Source of the DNA: Candidatus Rubneribacter avistercoris
GTDB lineage: Bacteria > Actinomycetota > Coriobacteriia > Coriobacteriales > Eggerthellaceae
Assembly: GCA_019115845.1 (NCBI GenBank)
Contig: DXCU01000035.1
Span: forward strand, 1 to 33,631
Direction of reading: 5' to 3'
DNA length: 33,631 bases
Position 1 is the first letter of the stretch. Every line of letters begins with the position of its first letter. Below the pieces are notes generated by a model that was not told the origin of the DNA, searched no databases, and saw only the letters and a list, made by a program, of their open reading frames with translations. Position numbers and translations under genes: made by a program. This document shows positions 14,705 to 22,976 of the stretch, piece after piece.

Positions 14705-17326
14705 GTGAAGCGAACGTTCGACATCACGGGCATGACCTGCGCCGCATGCTCGGCACGCGTGGAGAAGGCCGCGCGCACCGTGAACGGCGTGCAGGATGTG
14801 GCCGTGAACCTGCTCAAAAACCGCATGGAGGTGGAGCTTGACGGCGCGCCCGGAACCGTCGAGGCCGTCGAGCGCGCCGTGGAGAAGGCGGGCTACGGCG
14901 CCTTCGCCCGCCCTGAGCGCGGCGAGGCGCACGCCTCCGCAGCGCCGCGCGCGGCCCAGGCACGCCCCGTGACCGACGCCGCCGCCGAGGCCAGGCTCGT
15001 GCGCACGCGCCTCATCGTGTCCGCGGTGTTCACCGTGCCGTTGTTCTACCTGTCCATGGGCCACATGTTCGGCTGGCCGCTGCCGGGATTTCTTGTGGGC
15101 GAGGCGAACGTCATGCCCTTCGCCCTCACGCAGTTTCTGCTGCTCCTGCCCGTGATCTTCGTGAATTTCAAGTTCTTTCGCGTGGGCTTCAAGACGCTTG
15201 CGCACGGCGCGCCGAACATGGACTCGCTCATTGCCATCGGCTCGGCGGCCTCCACTCTCTACGGCGTCTACGCGCTCTACAAGATAGGCTACGCGCTTGG
15301 CGCGGGCAACGTTCACGGCGCGCATGCGGCCGCCATGGACCTCTACTTCGAGTCGGCCGCCATGATCCTCACGCTCATCACGCTCGGCAAGTACTTCGAG
15401 GCACGCGCGAAGGGCAAGACCACCGACGCCATCGCCAAGCTCATGGACCTCGCGCCGAAGGAGGCCACCCGCCTGGTCGAGGGCCGCGAGGAGCGCATCG
15501 GCGCCGACGAGGTGCGCGAAGGGGACGTCCTTGTGGTGCGCGCCGGCGAGGGCGTGCCGGTGGACGGCACGCTCATGGAGGGCGCGGGCACGGTGGACGA
15601 ATCGGTGGTGACCGGCGAGAGCGTGCCCGTGGACAAACACCCGGGCGATCAGGTGACGGGGGGCACCGTCAACCGCACAGGCTGGTTCGCCATGCGGGCC
15701 GACCGCGTGGGCGACGACACGACGCTTGCCGGCATCGTGCGCCTCGTGGACGAGGCCACCTCCACGAAAGCCCCCGTGGAGAAGCTGGCCGACCGCATCT
15801 CGGGCGTGTTCGTGCCCGCGGTCATCGCCGTGGCGCTCGTCACGTTTGCCGTATGGACGCTCGCCTTCGGCGCGACGCTGGAGGTGGCGCTCTCGCATGC
15901 GGTGAGCGTGCTCGTCATATCGTGCCCCTGCGCGCTCGGTCTGGCCACGCCCACGGCCGTGATGGTAGGCACCGGTCGCGGGGCGCAGCGCGGCATCCTG
16001 GTGAAGTCGGCCGAGGCCTTGGAGACGGCTCATGGGGTGCGGACCGTCGTGTTCGACAAAACGGGCACCGTGACCAAAGGCGAGCCGAGCGTGACCGACG
16101 TTAAGGCCGCTCCCGGTGCCAGCGAGCCGCGCCTGCTTGACCTGGCGCTTTCCCTGGAGGAACGCTCCGAGCATCCACTTGCCCGCGCAGTGACGGAGTT
16201 CGCGCGGGGAAGAGGCGCCTGCGCGCAAGCAGTGGAGGGGTTCGCCCAGGTGCCCGGCGGCGGCCTGGAGGCGCGGGTCGAGGGGGCGTTCGCGCTCGCC
16301 GGCAACGCGCGCCTCATGGCGGAGCGCGGCGTGGACGTCGGCGCGCTGGCCGACGGAGCCGCTCGGCTTGCCGACGAGGGCAAGACGCCGCTGTTCTTCG
16401 CCCAGGACGGCAAGATGCTCGGCTTGATCGCCGTGGCCGACACCGTGAAGCCCACGAGCGCCGCCGCCCTGCGCGAGCTTGCCGCCATGGGCGTGCGCAC
16501 GGTCATGCTCACCGGCGACAACGAGCGCACCGCCGCCGCCGTCCAGCGCCAGGTGGGCGCCGACGAGGTGGTGGCCGGGGTGCTGCCCGTGGGCAAGGAG
16601 CGCGAGATCCGCCGCCTGGCCGTGCGGGGCGCGGTCGCCATGGTGGGCGACGGCGTGAACGACGCGCCCGCCCTCGCCCGTGCCGACGTGGGCATCGCCA
16701 TCGGTGCAGGTACCGACATCGCCATAGAAAGCGCCGACGTCGTGCTCATGCGAAGCGATCCTCTGGACGTGCCGGCCGCCATCCAGCTCTCGCGCGCCAC
16801 GATGCGCACTATCAAGCAGAACCTGTTCTGGGCGCTCATCTACAACGCGGTGTGCATTCCTGTGGCCGCCGGCGCGCTTTCGGCCTGGGGCGTGAACCTC
16901 AACCCCATGATAGCCGCAGCCGCCATGAGCGCGAGTTCGGTGTGCGTGGTGACCAACGCCCTGCGGCTGCGCGGCTGGCGCCCGCGTTTCGCGTCGGCCG
17001 GGATTGAAGCCGAGGGCGCCTCGAGCGTCCGGGAGACTGCCGAAACCTCGAAGGTGCCCGCCGGCGCCAACATGCAAGGGGGCGCGGGAGCGCCCGAGCG
17101 AAAGGAGATCGTCATGGAGAAGACCCTGCACGTTGAGGGCATGATGTGCCAGCGCTGCGTCGCGCACGTGAAGCAGGCCCTCGAAGAGGTGGACGGCGTG
17201 GAGGAGGCCGTCGTGGACCTGGACGCCGGCACCGCCGTGGCAAAGCTTGCCCGCGAGGTGCCCGACGAGGTCCTGAAAGCCGCCGTCGAAGCGCAGGATT
17301 ACGAAGTGACCGGCATTGCCGGATAG
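14705..17326 (+). CDS. copA: Cu(+)-exporting P1B-1 ATPase with N- and C-terminal HMA domains
   Basis: An inner-membrane copper pump of 873 residues, longer than a usual one-HMA CopA. It has an N-terminal HMA domain (GMTCAAC, residues 9-15), TGES near 302, the metal-site CPC in SCPCALGLATP near 409, DKTGTVTKG near 450, SEHPLARAV, GDGVNDAPAL near 647, and the Cu-specific last helices YNAVCIPVAAG and MSASSVCVVTNALRL. After about 45 residues of low-complexity linker (SAGIEAEGASSVRETAETS) a second HMA domain follows (GMMCQRC, 812-818). A CopZ-like domain at the C-terminus is unusual. GTG 14705 follows GAGGAA. Expression is probably from the csoR promoter. A linker resembling translated intergenic DNA suggests fusion of copA with a downstream copZ. 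Confidence 0.94.
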   Translation: MKRTFDITGMTCAACSARVEKAARTVNGVQDVAVNLLKNRMEVELDGAPGTVEAVERAVEKAGYGAFARPERGEAHASAAPRAAQARPVTDAAAEARLVRTRLIVSAVFTVPLFYLSMGHMFGWPLPGFLVGEANVMPFALTQFLLLLPVIFVNFKFFRVGFKTLAHGAPNMDSLIAIGSAASTLYGVYALYKIGYALGAGNVHGAHAAAMDLYFESAAMILTLITLGKYFEARAKGKTTDAIAKLMDLAPKEATRLVEGREERIGADEVREGDVLVVRAGEGVPVDGTLMEGAGTVDESVVTGESVPVDKHPGDQVTGGTVNRTGWFAMRADRVGDDTTLAGIVRLVDEATSTKAPVEKLADRISGVFVPAVIAVALVTFAVWTLAFGATLEVALSHAVSVLVISCPCALGLATPTAVMVGTGRGAQRGILVKSAEALETAHGVRTVVFDKTGTVTKGEPSVTDVKAAPGASEPRLLDLALSLEERSEHPLARAVTEFARGRGACAQAVEGFAQVPGGGLEARVEGAFALAGNARLMAERGVDVGALADGAARLADEGKTPLFFAQDGKMLGLIAVADTVKPTSAAALRELAAMGVRTVMLTGDNERTAAAVQRQVGADEVVAGVLPVGKEREIRRLAVRGAVAMVGDGVNDAPALARADVGIAIGAGTDIAIESADVVLMRSDPLDVPAAIQLSRATMRTIKQNLFWALIYNAVCIPVAAGALSAWGVNLNPMIAAAAMSASSVCVVTNALRLRGWRPRFASAGIEAEGASSVRETAETSKVPAGANMQGGAGAPERKEIVMEKTLHVEGMMCQRCVAHVKQALEEVDGVEEAVVDLDAGTAVAKLAREVPDEVLKAAVEAQDYEVTGIAG
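17114..17326 (+). CDS. copZ: Internal in-frame start: free CopZ-like copper chaperone
   Basis: Within copA and in the same frame, AAAGGAG (17101-17107) stands seven bases before ATG 17114. That opens a complete 70-residue HMA protein (MEKTLHVEGMMCQRCVAHVK) ending at the copA stop. A ribosome site this good, placed exactly at a domain boundary, is what a separate copZ gene would show. Cells may therefore make both the fused pump and a free chaperone. Production of the short form is inference; the sequence only shows the signals. Confidence 0.6.
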   Translation: MEKTLHVEGMMCQRCVAHVKQALEEVDGVEEAVVDLDAGTAVAKLAREVPDEVLKAAVEAQDYEVTGIAG

Positions 17327-17409
17327 CCGCGAGGGGAGGGGCGGTGCGCCCCGCCGCGTTCATTCGGACGCGCTCGGCCGCGCATCGCCCCTCGCGCATC
17401 GCGCGCCGA

Positions 17410-17455
17410 TTGACAACATCGCTTTCCCACTCTACAATATAAGAACGTTCGTTCG
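17410..17455 (+). promoter_or_regulatory. dinB promoter with LexA box
   Basis: TTGACA (17410-17415), a 17-base spacer and TACAAT (17433-17438) make a near-consensus promoter. AGAACGTTCGTTCG (17442-17455) matches the Gram-positive LexA box CGAACNNNNGTTCG at all fixed positions except the first and covers the expected start of transcription. SOS control of dinB is the direct reading. Confidence 0.85.
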
Positions 17456-17476
17456 TATGCAAAAAGGAGGGAGAGG

Positions 17477-18778
17477 ATGCGCGGCGAAAGCACCCCACGC
17501 GAAAGCGCCCTGCCGCTCCCTTCTTGGGAGGGGCCGGCCATCCTGCTTGTGGACCTGGACGCGTTCTTCGCCTCCGTCGAGCAACTGGACCATCCGGCCT
17601 GGCGCGGCAAGCCCGTCATCGTGGGAGGCGACCCCGACAAGCACGGGGTGGTGTCCACGGCCTCCTACGAGGCGCGGCCCTTCGGCGTGCGCAGCGCCAT
17701 GCCCTCGTCCACCGCGCGCCGCCTGTGTCCCCACGCCATCTGGACCCGCGGGCGCTTCGACCGCTACCGCCAGATGTCCAACCAGATCATGGCCATCCTG
17801 CACGACGAGACGCCGCACGTGCAGCAGGTGAGCATCGACGAGGCGTTTTTGGACGTCACGCCCACCGCCGTGAACCGCGAGCATCCCGCAGCGGTGGCGC
17901 GACGCATACAGCGGCGCGTGGAGGAGCTGGGCGTAACGTGCTCCATCGGCGTGGGAACGTCCAAGACCGTCGCCAAGATCGCCTCCGACATGGACAAGCC
18001 GCGCGGCCTCACCGTGGTGTACCCGGGCGGCGAGCGGGATTTCCTCGCGCCTTTGCCCGTGCGCGCGTTAAGCGGCGTCGGCGCGGCGGCCGAGGAGCGG
18101 CTGCGCTCGCATGGCATCCGCACGCTCGGCGATCTCGCGGACGCCGACGTGAGCATGCTCGTGCGCTTGTTCGGCAAGAACGGCCTGGTCATGCACGTGC
18201 GCGCGAACGGAGGCGACAACGCCCCGGTGGAGGAGGACGACGCGGTCAAATCCGTCTCCAACGAGACGACGTTCGCCCGCGACCTCACCGAGCGCGCCGA
18301 CGTGGAGGCCGCCATCGCCACGATGGCGGCAAAGGTGGGGCGCCGTCTGCGCCGCAAGGGGCTTAAAGGACGCACGCTGAGCCTGCGGGTGAAGTTCGAC
18401 GATCGCAGCGTGCGCTCGGTGCAGCGTCAGCTGCCCGTCCCTTCCGACGACGAGCTGGCCTTCACGCCGCAGCTTGAGCGCATGGTGGACGAGGTGTGGC
18501 GACCCGGCATGCCGCTTCGCCTGATAGGGGTGGGGATGAGCGGCTTTGCCGAAGGAGGCGCGGTGCAGCAGAGCCTCTTCGACGTCTCCGAAGCCGCGCC
18601 CGCCGAAGGCGACGTGCCGCCCGCCATCAAGGACGAGCGCAAGCGCCGCGGCCTCATCGAGGCCACCGACCTGGTGCGCGACCGTTTCGGCGAGGAAGCC
18701 GTCCGCTTCGGCCGCGAGCTGCGTGGCAAGGGCAACACCACCGGCTCGGCCTCCAAGAACCCCGCCGACTACAAGTGA
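17477..18778 (+). CDS. dinB: DNA polymerase IV (Y-family)
   Basis: A translesion polymerase without proofreading. The palm contains the metal-binding Asp26 (LLVDLDAFFASVE) and S119-I-D121-E122 (SIDEAFLD). The fingers show STASYEARPFGVRSAMP. A helix-hairpin-helix region (ALSGVGAAAEERLRSHGI) and the little-finger domain follow. The clamp-binding motif QQSLF at residues 364-368 fits loading by the sliding clamp. It extends about 60 residues beyond that motif with a charged tail. ATG 17477 follows AAAAAGGAGGGAGAGG. The promoter carries a LexA box. The gene body ends at the 11-bp repeat that also marks the far end of the ATPase/HNH cassette. Confidence 0.95.
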   Translation: MRGESTPRESALPLPSWEGPAILLVDLDAFFASVEQLDHPAWRGKPVIVGGDPDKHGVVSTASYEARPFGVRSAMPSSTARRLCPHAIWTRGRFDRYRQMSNQIMAILHDETPHVQQVSIDEAFLDVTPTAVNREHPAAVARRIQRRVEELGVTCSIGVGTSKTVAKIASDMDKPRGLTVVYPGGERDFLAPLPVRALSGVGAAAEERLRSHGIRTLGDLADADVSMLVRLFGKNGLVMHVRANGGDNAPVEEDDAVKSVSNETTFARDLTERADVEAAIATMAAKVGRRLRRKGLKGRTLSLRVKFDDRSVRSVQRQLPVPSDDELAFTPQLERMVDEVWRPGMPLRLIGVGMSGFAEGGAVQQSLFDVSEAAPAEGDVPPAIKDERKRRGLIEATDLVRDRFGEEAVRFGRELRGKGNTTGSASKNPADYK

Positions 18779-18782
18779 CGCC
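18772..18782. repeat. Left 11-bp direct repeat of the inserted cassette
   Basis: CAAGTGACGCC overlapping the dinB stop codon; an identical copy is at 20840-20850. The segment from one copy to the other is 2,068 bases. Confidence 0.7.
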
Positions 18783-18910
18783 TTGCTCGTTAGGGTGGGC
18801 TATGCTGATTCGAGTTTGTTTTCGGCGTTGTGGGCCTCATCAGAAGATCATTTGGGATAATGAGTCGCATCATGGTTTCCATCAGGCAATTCCGAAAGAC
18901 AGGAACCGAC

Positions 18911-20158
18911 ATGTCAGAGATGTATATAACTCAGTTGCATGCTAACAAAGTAAGACATCTTTGCGATGTCACCATCCCTCTCTCAATAGACAAACGTAAA
19001 CATCTTATCCTTACAGGGAAAAACGGCAGTGGCAAGACAAGTTTGATGGAGGCAGTGGCAGGCCATCTTGATTCCATCACAAAGCACGACAGACTTTCCA
19101 CCGCAAAGAAAAGCCTTCCCATAGACGAGAATTCGCTAAAAAAGCAACTTGCGAACAATGATTCGGAAGGAGCTGAGGAGACTAGAGAGCGTATAAAGTT
19201 TTGGCATGAAGAGATAAAGAACCTATCGCACGGTTTAGATCTAGAGTTATCGTGCGCTCCTTCTAGCTTTAAGTCGGCATTTTCGCGAGGACATTTTGTC
19301 ATCGCATTCTACAAATGCGACCGAACCTTCTCGGCGATCATTCCCAAACAGATCGAAAAAGTGGAGCTCAAGGAAAGCTACGGCATAGAGGAAGATTATC
19401 CGCGCAAAGATTTTGTTAAGTACCTGCTCGATCTTAAAATGACGCAAGCGCTTGCCATTTCAAATGGCAATACTGCTAAAGCCCAAGAGATTACCCAGTG
19501 GTTTGACAACCTCCAAGATCTTCTGCGCGACGTTTTCGACGACGCTTCCGTGGAGATCGTCTTCGATGAGGACACGTTCGAGTTCTTCATTCGCATGGAT
19601 GATCGCGAGCCATTCGACTTCAACAGCATGTCAAGCGGGTACGCTGCGGTGTTCGATATCGTGCTCGATCTGATGATGCGAATGAAACGTCAGGTGGGAT
19701 ACCGGTTCGATTTCACCCTTCCCGGGATCGTGCTCATCGACGAGATAGAAACACATCTGCACCTACAGCTGCAAAGGAAAATACTGCCGATGCTCACGCA
19801 GCTCTTTCCTCATGTGCAATTCCTGGTGTCGACGCATTCTCCGTTTGTGATAAGCAGCATTGACGATGTGATCATCTACGACCTTGAAAGAAGAATGCTT
19901 GTTGAAGGCGGCCTCACCAATGTTCCGTACGAGGGGATAGTGGAAGGCTATTTCGAAGTAGATACTTTGTCTGAGGAGTTGTCGGAGAAGTTCTCTCGCT
20001 ACAAGGAGCTTGCGGAAAAGCCTGAGCTCACGAACGACGAGCTTGAGGAAATCGTGAGGCTCGAATTCTATCTCGACGAGACTCCCGACTACCTTGGTCT
20101 TGAATTCGCAACCGAATACAAGCAGGTCAAGTTGGAATTGGCTCAGAGGATGGGGTAG
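18911..20158 (+). CDS. PtuA-like ABC-type ATPase (Septu defence candidate)
   Basis: A 415-residue SMC/ABC-type ATPase without membrane segments. It has Walker A GKNGSGKTS (36-44), a signature-like NSMSSGYAAVFDI (238-250), Walker B IVLIDEIETHLH (273-284) and the H-loop STHSPFV (307-313). The long insert between Walker A and the signature (about 60-230) has charged helical segments. This build, plus an adjacent HNH protein, is that of PtuA in Septu (PtuAB) antiphage systems and of the ATPase found with some retrons. ATG 18911 (MSEMYITQL) has a weak AGGAA site; upstream in-frame ATGs at 18830, 18860 and 18872 lack one. The gene is clearly AT-richer than both flanks, a sign of transfer. Other AAA_15/AAA_21 ATPases share these motifs, so the Septu label rests mainly on the pair. 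Confidence 0.8.
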   Translation: MSEMYITQLHANKVRHLCDVTIPLSIDKRKHLILTGKNGSGKTSLMEAVAGHLDSITKHDRLSTAKKSLPIDENSLKKQLANNDSEGAEETRERIKFWHEEIKNLSHGLDLELSCAPSSFKSAFSRGHFVIAFYKCDRTFSAIIPKQIEKVELKESYGIEEDYPRKDFVKYLLDLKMTQALAISNGNTAKAQEITQWFDNLQDLLRDVFDDASVEIVFDEDTFEFFIRMDDREPFDFNSMSSGYAAVFDIVLDLMMRMKRQVGYRFDFTLPGIVLIDEIETHLHLQLQRKILPMLTQLFPHVQFLVSTHSPFVISSIDDVIIYDLERRMLVEGGLTNVPYEGIVEGYFEVDTLSEELSEKFSRYKELAEKPELTNDELEEIVRLEFYLDETPDYLGLEFATEYKQVKLELAQRMG

Positions 20159-20162
20159 CCAT

Positions 20163-20819
20163 ATGGTAAAAGTGGAAAGGAGCCAGCCCGCTCCGGCATC
20201 GCTTGCTGAGGAGGCGCGCAAGGCCGACGGGGCGTGCAACGGAAAAGACGTTATCGAGCGTCTTGCATCCGATTTCAACGATAAGTGTTACATTTGCGAG
20301 CTGAAGGGGCTGCAAGACCCTAATGTCGAGCATCTGCTTCCCCACGAACAAGGCAAGCGCCATGACTTGAAATTCGACTGGGACAACCTTTTCTGGTCGT
20401 GCTCGCATTGCAATCAGGTGAAAAACAAATCGCGGTATGCTGCGGGCATCATCGACTGTTGCAAGCGTGATCCGGAAACCGCCATCCACTTTGGCATGAA
20501 GGGCAGTGAGCTCGACATTCGGCCTATTCAACTGGATGATGAGGCAAAACGAACGGCAGAGCTGGTTTTTGAGGTGTTCAACACGCGCAAAACAGGAATG
20601 CGCACGCAAGCGAGCAGCCATCGTATGAGAGAGCTCCAGAAGGAGATGAACGTTTTGTTTACCGAGCTTCAAACCTACGGCGAAAACGAACGGTCCGCAT
20701 GGACCAAAATGCGCTTGAGCGCATTGTTGAGACGTGAAAGTGCGTTCGCGGCCTTTAAGCGATGCTACGTCAGACAGCATCTTAACGAGTATCCCGCTTT
20801 GGCGGAATACGTGGCGTGA
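20163..20819 (+). CDS. PtuB-like HNH endonuclease (Septu defence candidate)
   Basis: A 218-residue HNH nuclease starting four bases after the ATPase stop. The zinc-bracketed HNH core is complete: Cys42-x-x-Cys45 (KCYICE), Glu56-His57 (NVEHLLPHE), the FDWDNLFWSC segment, then Cys80-x-x-Cys83-Asn84 (CSHCNQVK). The WxNL-CxxCNxxK arrangement and N-terminal PAPASLAEEARK region match the PtuB/retron-associated HNH type. In Septu the ATPase and nuclease form a complex that degrades nucleic acid upon phage infection; that role is inferred here. No reverse transcriptase or ncRNA-like region accompanies it, so a retron is unlikely. The frame opened at 20094 overlaps the ATPase and lacks a ribosome site. 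Confidence 0.8.
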   Translation: MVKVERSQPAPASLAEEARKADGACNGKDVIERLASDFNDKCYICELKGLQDPNVEHLLPHEQGKRHDLKFDWDNLFWSCSHCNQVKNKSRYAAGIIDCCKRDPETAIHFGMKGSELDIRPIQLDDEAKRTAELVFEVFNTRKTGMRTQASSHRMRELQKEMNVLFTELQTYGENERSAWTKMRLSALLRRESAFAAFKRCYVRQHLNEYPALAEYVA

Positions 20820-20839
20820 CCGATTGGTTTCATTGACCG

Positions 20840-20850
20840 CAAGTGACGCC
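20840..20850. repeat. Right 11-bp direct repeat of the inserted cassette
   Basis: CAAGTGACGCC, identical to 18772-18782. It runs directly into the hairpin at 20850, as the dinB end would if the cassette were absent. Confidence 0.7.
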
Positions 20851-20876
20851 CCCGCCCGTCGTCACGACGGGCGGGG
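20850..20876 (+). terminator. GC-rich hairpin, probably the original dinB terminator
   Basis: A perfect 12-bp stem (20850-20861 with 20865-20876) has a TCA loop. There is no T run, so termination would be weak or Rho-assisted. If the cassette is removed at the 11-bp repeats this hairpin begins three bases after the dinB stop. Confidence 0.6.
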
Positions 20877-20916
20877 AGCGGGATTCAGGGCATTCGGACA
20901 AGGGCGAGAACACCAA

Positions 20917-21057
20917 ATGTCGTGGCCAAAATACAACAAATACCAAGATCAGCACGGTGGTGGCTCACCGCGTATCAACTTTGCCGTCGGCGTCTCTCCA
21001 CCGGGAAGGGATAAAAAGCCAACCAAGATGTCAGTACGAAGTCAAGCAGGCGCCTAG
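20917..21057 (+). CDS. Doubtful 46-residue frame
   Basis: ATG 20917 opens a short hydrophilic frame (MSWPKYNKYQDQHGGG) in the otherwise empty space between the hairpin and degV, and overlaps the last bases of degV on the other strand. There is no ribosome site. It may be a remnant of another mobile gene. I do not recognise it. Confidence 0.12.
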   Translation: MSWPKYNKYQDQHGGGSPRINFAVGVSPPGRDKKPTKMSVRSQAGA

Positions 21058-21926
21058 CGCTCGTTCGCCAGGAAGAACAGCGCCATGGTGCCGGGGCCGG
21101 AGTGGGCCCCGATGACCGGGTCCACGTAGTTGATGACGACCTCTTTCACGCCGAAGCGGCTCTTCACCTGCTCGGCCACGTACTCGGCCTCCTCCAGGCA
21201 GTCGCCGTGGGTGATGAAGACCATCTGCTCGCCAATGGGCGCGATCGCCGTTTTCTCCATATGGTCCACCAGCGCGTTGAGCGACTTCTTGCGCCCGCGC
21301 ACTTTGCTCATGGGGATGAGGCGCCCCTCGTCGTCCACGTGCATGACCGGCTTGATGTTGAGCATCGTGCCTGCCCACGCGCTCGTGCGCGACACGCGCC
21401 CGCCGCGGAACAAGAACATGAGGTCGTCCACCGTGAACCAGTGGGCCAGGTGCAGCTTGTTGGCCTCCACCCAGTCGCGCACCTCGTCGATGGACGAGCC
21501 CGTGCGCGCCCGCTGCACGGCGTGCCACACGAGCAGCCCCTGCCCGCCCGAGGCCGCCAGCGTGTCCACAGCGTAGAGCTTGCGATTGGGAAACTCGCCC
21601 GCAAGCTGCTTCATCAGCAGCTCGGTGGCTTCGAACGTGCCCGAAAGCCCGCTTGAGAAGCCCAGATACAAAATATCGCGCCCCTGCTCCAAAAGCCCGC
21701 GCATGAGCGCCTCGGAATCGGCCAGGTTCGGCAGCGACGTGGTGATCACCTTGCCTTCGCGCATCATGGTGTAGAACTGTTTGAGGTCGGTATGCTCGCC
21801 TTTGAGGTAGCTTTGGTACTGCTCGCCGTCCACCATGAAGGTGAGGGGCAGGATGTGCAGCCCGAACTCGTCTATCATCTCCTCGACGAGGTTGCTGCTG
21901 GAATCGGTGACGATCTCGAAGTCCAT
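21054..21926 (-). CDS. DegV-family fatty-acid-binding protein
   Basis: DegV/FakB proteins bind a fatty acid and present it to the kinase FakA for phosphorylation and entry into phospholipids. The 290-residue product has the family's TDSSSNL near the N-terminus, the SSGLSGT loop that grips the carboxylate, the FRGGRVSR segment and the C-terminal GAHSGPGTMA. ATG 21926 has GGAGG five bases upstream; 85 further in-frame codons have no signal. It is divergent from the second Fic gene. No fakA kinase is in the window, so whether it acts in that pathway here is inferred from the family. Confidence 0.92.
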   Translation of the reverse strand: MDFEIVTDSSSNLVEEMIDEFGLHILPLTFMVDGEQYQSYLKGEHTDLKQFYTMMREGKVITTSLPNLADSEALMRGLLEQGRDILYLGFSSGLSGTFEATELLMKQLAGEFPNRKLYAVDTLAASGGQGLLVWHAVQRARTGSSIDEVRDWVEANKLHLAHWFTVDDLMFLFRGGRVSRTSAWAGTMLNIKPVMHVDDEGRLIPMSKVRGRKKSLNALVDHMEKTAIAPIGEQMVFITHGDCLEEAEYVAEQVKSRFGVKEVVINYVDPVIGAHSGPGTMALFFLANER

Positions 21927-22041
21927 GGGAGCCTCCGCTTTCTTACGACTCCGCTCCGAAAGCAGAGCCGTGTTTTCTTGCCGAACGCAATATAGCACAC
22001 AACGTGCGTATACGATGACGGGTTGATGCGCATGCGTCGAG

Positions 22042-22047
22042 TATAAT
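22042..22047 (+). promoter_or_regulatory. -10 box ahead of the second Fic gene
   Basis: A perfect TATAAT in the divergent gap. TTGATG at 22023 is only 13 bases away, so the -35 is unclear. Confidence 0.5.
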
Positions 22048-22122
22048 GGTGGGCCAGCGATTCCGGGCGCTGCCGACTCTCCATCGGCTTTGATGCCCGA
22101 TGGGAAGCGAGGTGCATGGTTT

Positions 22123-22851
22123 ATGGGCAACGTGCTGGAAGAATATCGCAGGCAGAAGCGCATCGGGCTTGAAGGCAGCATTTACCACAAAACGCAAGTT
22201 GAACTTGCCTATAACTCGAACCATATCGAAGGGTCGCGCCTGACCGAGGACCAGACGCGACAGATTTTCGAGACGCGTACTGTTGAGGGTTTTGTGCGCC
22301 TTGACGATGTTCGGGAGGCTGCGAACCATTTCCGCCTGTTCGACCTCATGCTGGACACGGCCGACGAACCGCTTTCGATCAACCTGGTCAAGCAGTTTCA
22401 TCGTGTCTTGAAGGAAGGCACTGATCAGGCCCTTTCCGATGTGGCGTACGAGCCGGGCGTGTTCAAGACTTTGCCAAACGAGGTGGGGGGCGTGCTCACG
22501 ACCGCCCCCCAGGACGTGCCCGCCCGCATGAACGCATTGCTGGACTCCTACCAAGCAGAACCGCGCACGTTTGCGTCTATCGTCGGCTTTCATTGGCGGT
22601 TCGAACGGATTCATCCCTTTCAAGACGGCAACGGGCGCGTGGGTCGTATCATCATGTTTCGCGAATGCCTTGTAAACGACATCGTTCCTTTCATCGTGCG
22701 AGACGATACGAAAGCGTATTATTACCGCGGGCTTGCGAACTACGATGACGAGCCCGGGTGGCTGCTCGACACCTGCCGCAGTTTCCAAGACGATTTCGTA
22801 GCGCGGTTTTTGCCGCTCGTTCCGCATGTGGAAGCAACGGAGATAGGGTAG
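22123..22851 (+). CDS. Fic family protein, self-inhibited class
   Basis: A 242-residue Fic protein with intact loop HPFQDGNGRVGR (His164 onward). An N-terminal SNHIEG motif at residues 32-37 fits the inhibitory (S/T)xxxE(G/N) pattern. It belongs to a different subgroup from the Fic protein at 240: it is shorter and its flap and C-terminal helices differ (YYYRGLANYDDEPGWLLDTC). It also lacks an adjacent antitoxin, since the inhibitor is built in. ATG 22123 is chosen because the protein family begins here; GAGG lies 11 bases upstream, a weak site. The target is unknown. Confidence 0.88.
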   Translation: MGNVLEEYRRQKRIGLEGSIYHKTQVELAYNSNHIEGSRLTEDQTRQIFETRTVEGFVRLDDVREAANHFRLFDLMLDTADEPLSINLVKQFHRVLKEGTDQALSDVAYEPGVFKTLPNEVGGVLTTAPQDVPARMNALLDSYQAEPRTFASIVGFHWRFERIHPFQDGNGRVGRIIMFRECLVNDIVPFIVRDDTKAYYYRGLANYDDEPGWLLDTCRSFQDDFVARFLPLVPHVEATEIG

Positions 22852-22976
22852 GGCCGGACTTTCTCGGTGGAATCGAAGGTCGCTTTTCCTTATACTGAAC
22901 AAGTTTGACGAATACGGGGGCCAGCGGATGGTCGCCCGAGCGGATACCGAGCGGATAAGAGGAAAGGCACGTTTCA

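Noticed and set aside
14549..17167. 872-residue open frame antisense to copA
   Set aside because: It is a shadow of copA caused by high GC codon bias; composition is His/Arg/Gly-rich with no domain, and it has no start signals.
18779..20839. Retron with PtuAB effector
   Set aside because: No reverse transcriptase gene and no room for the ncRNA; only the ATPase and HNH genes are present.
18772..20850. Composite transposon or prophage remnant
   Set aside because: No transposase, integrase or terminal inverted repeats are seen; only the 11-bp direct repeats support mobility.
22860..22976. T-box riboswitch ahead of ileS
   Set aside because: The leader from the likely -10 is only about 80 bases and lacks the TGGNACC core and a specifier stem-loop.
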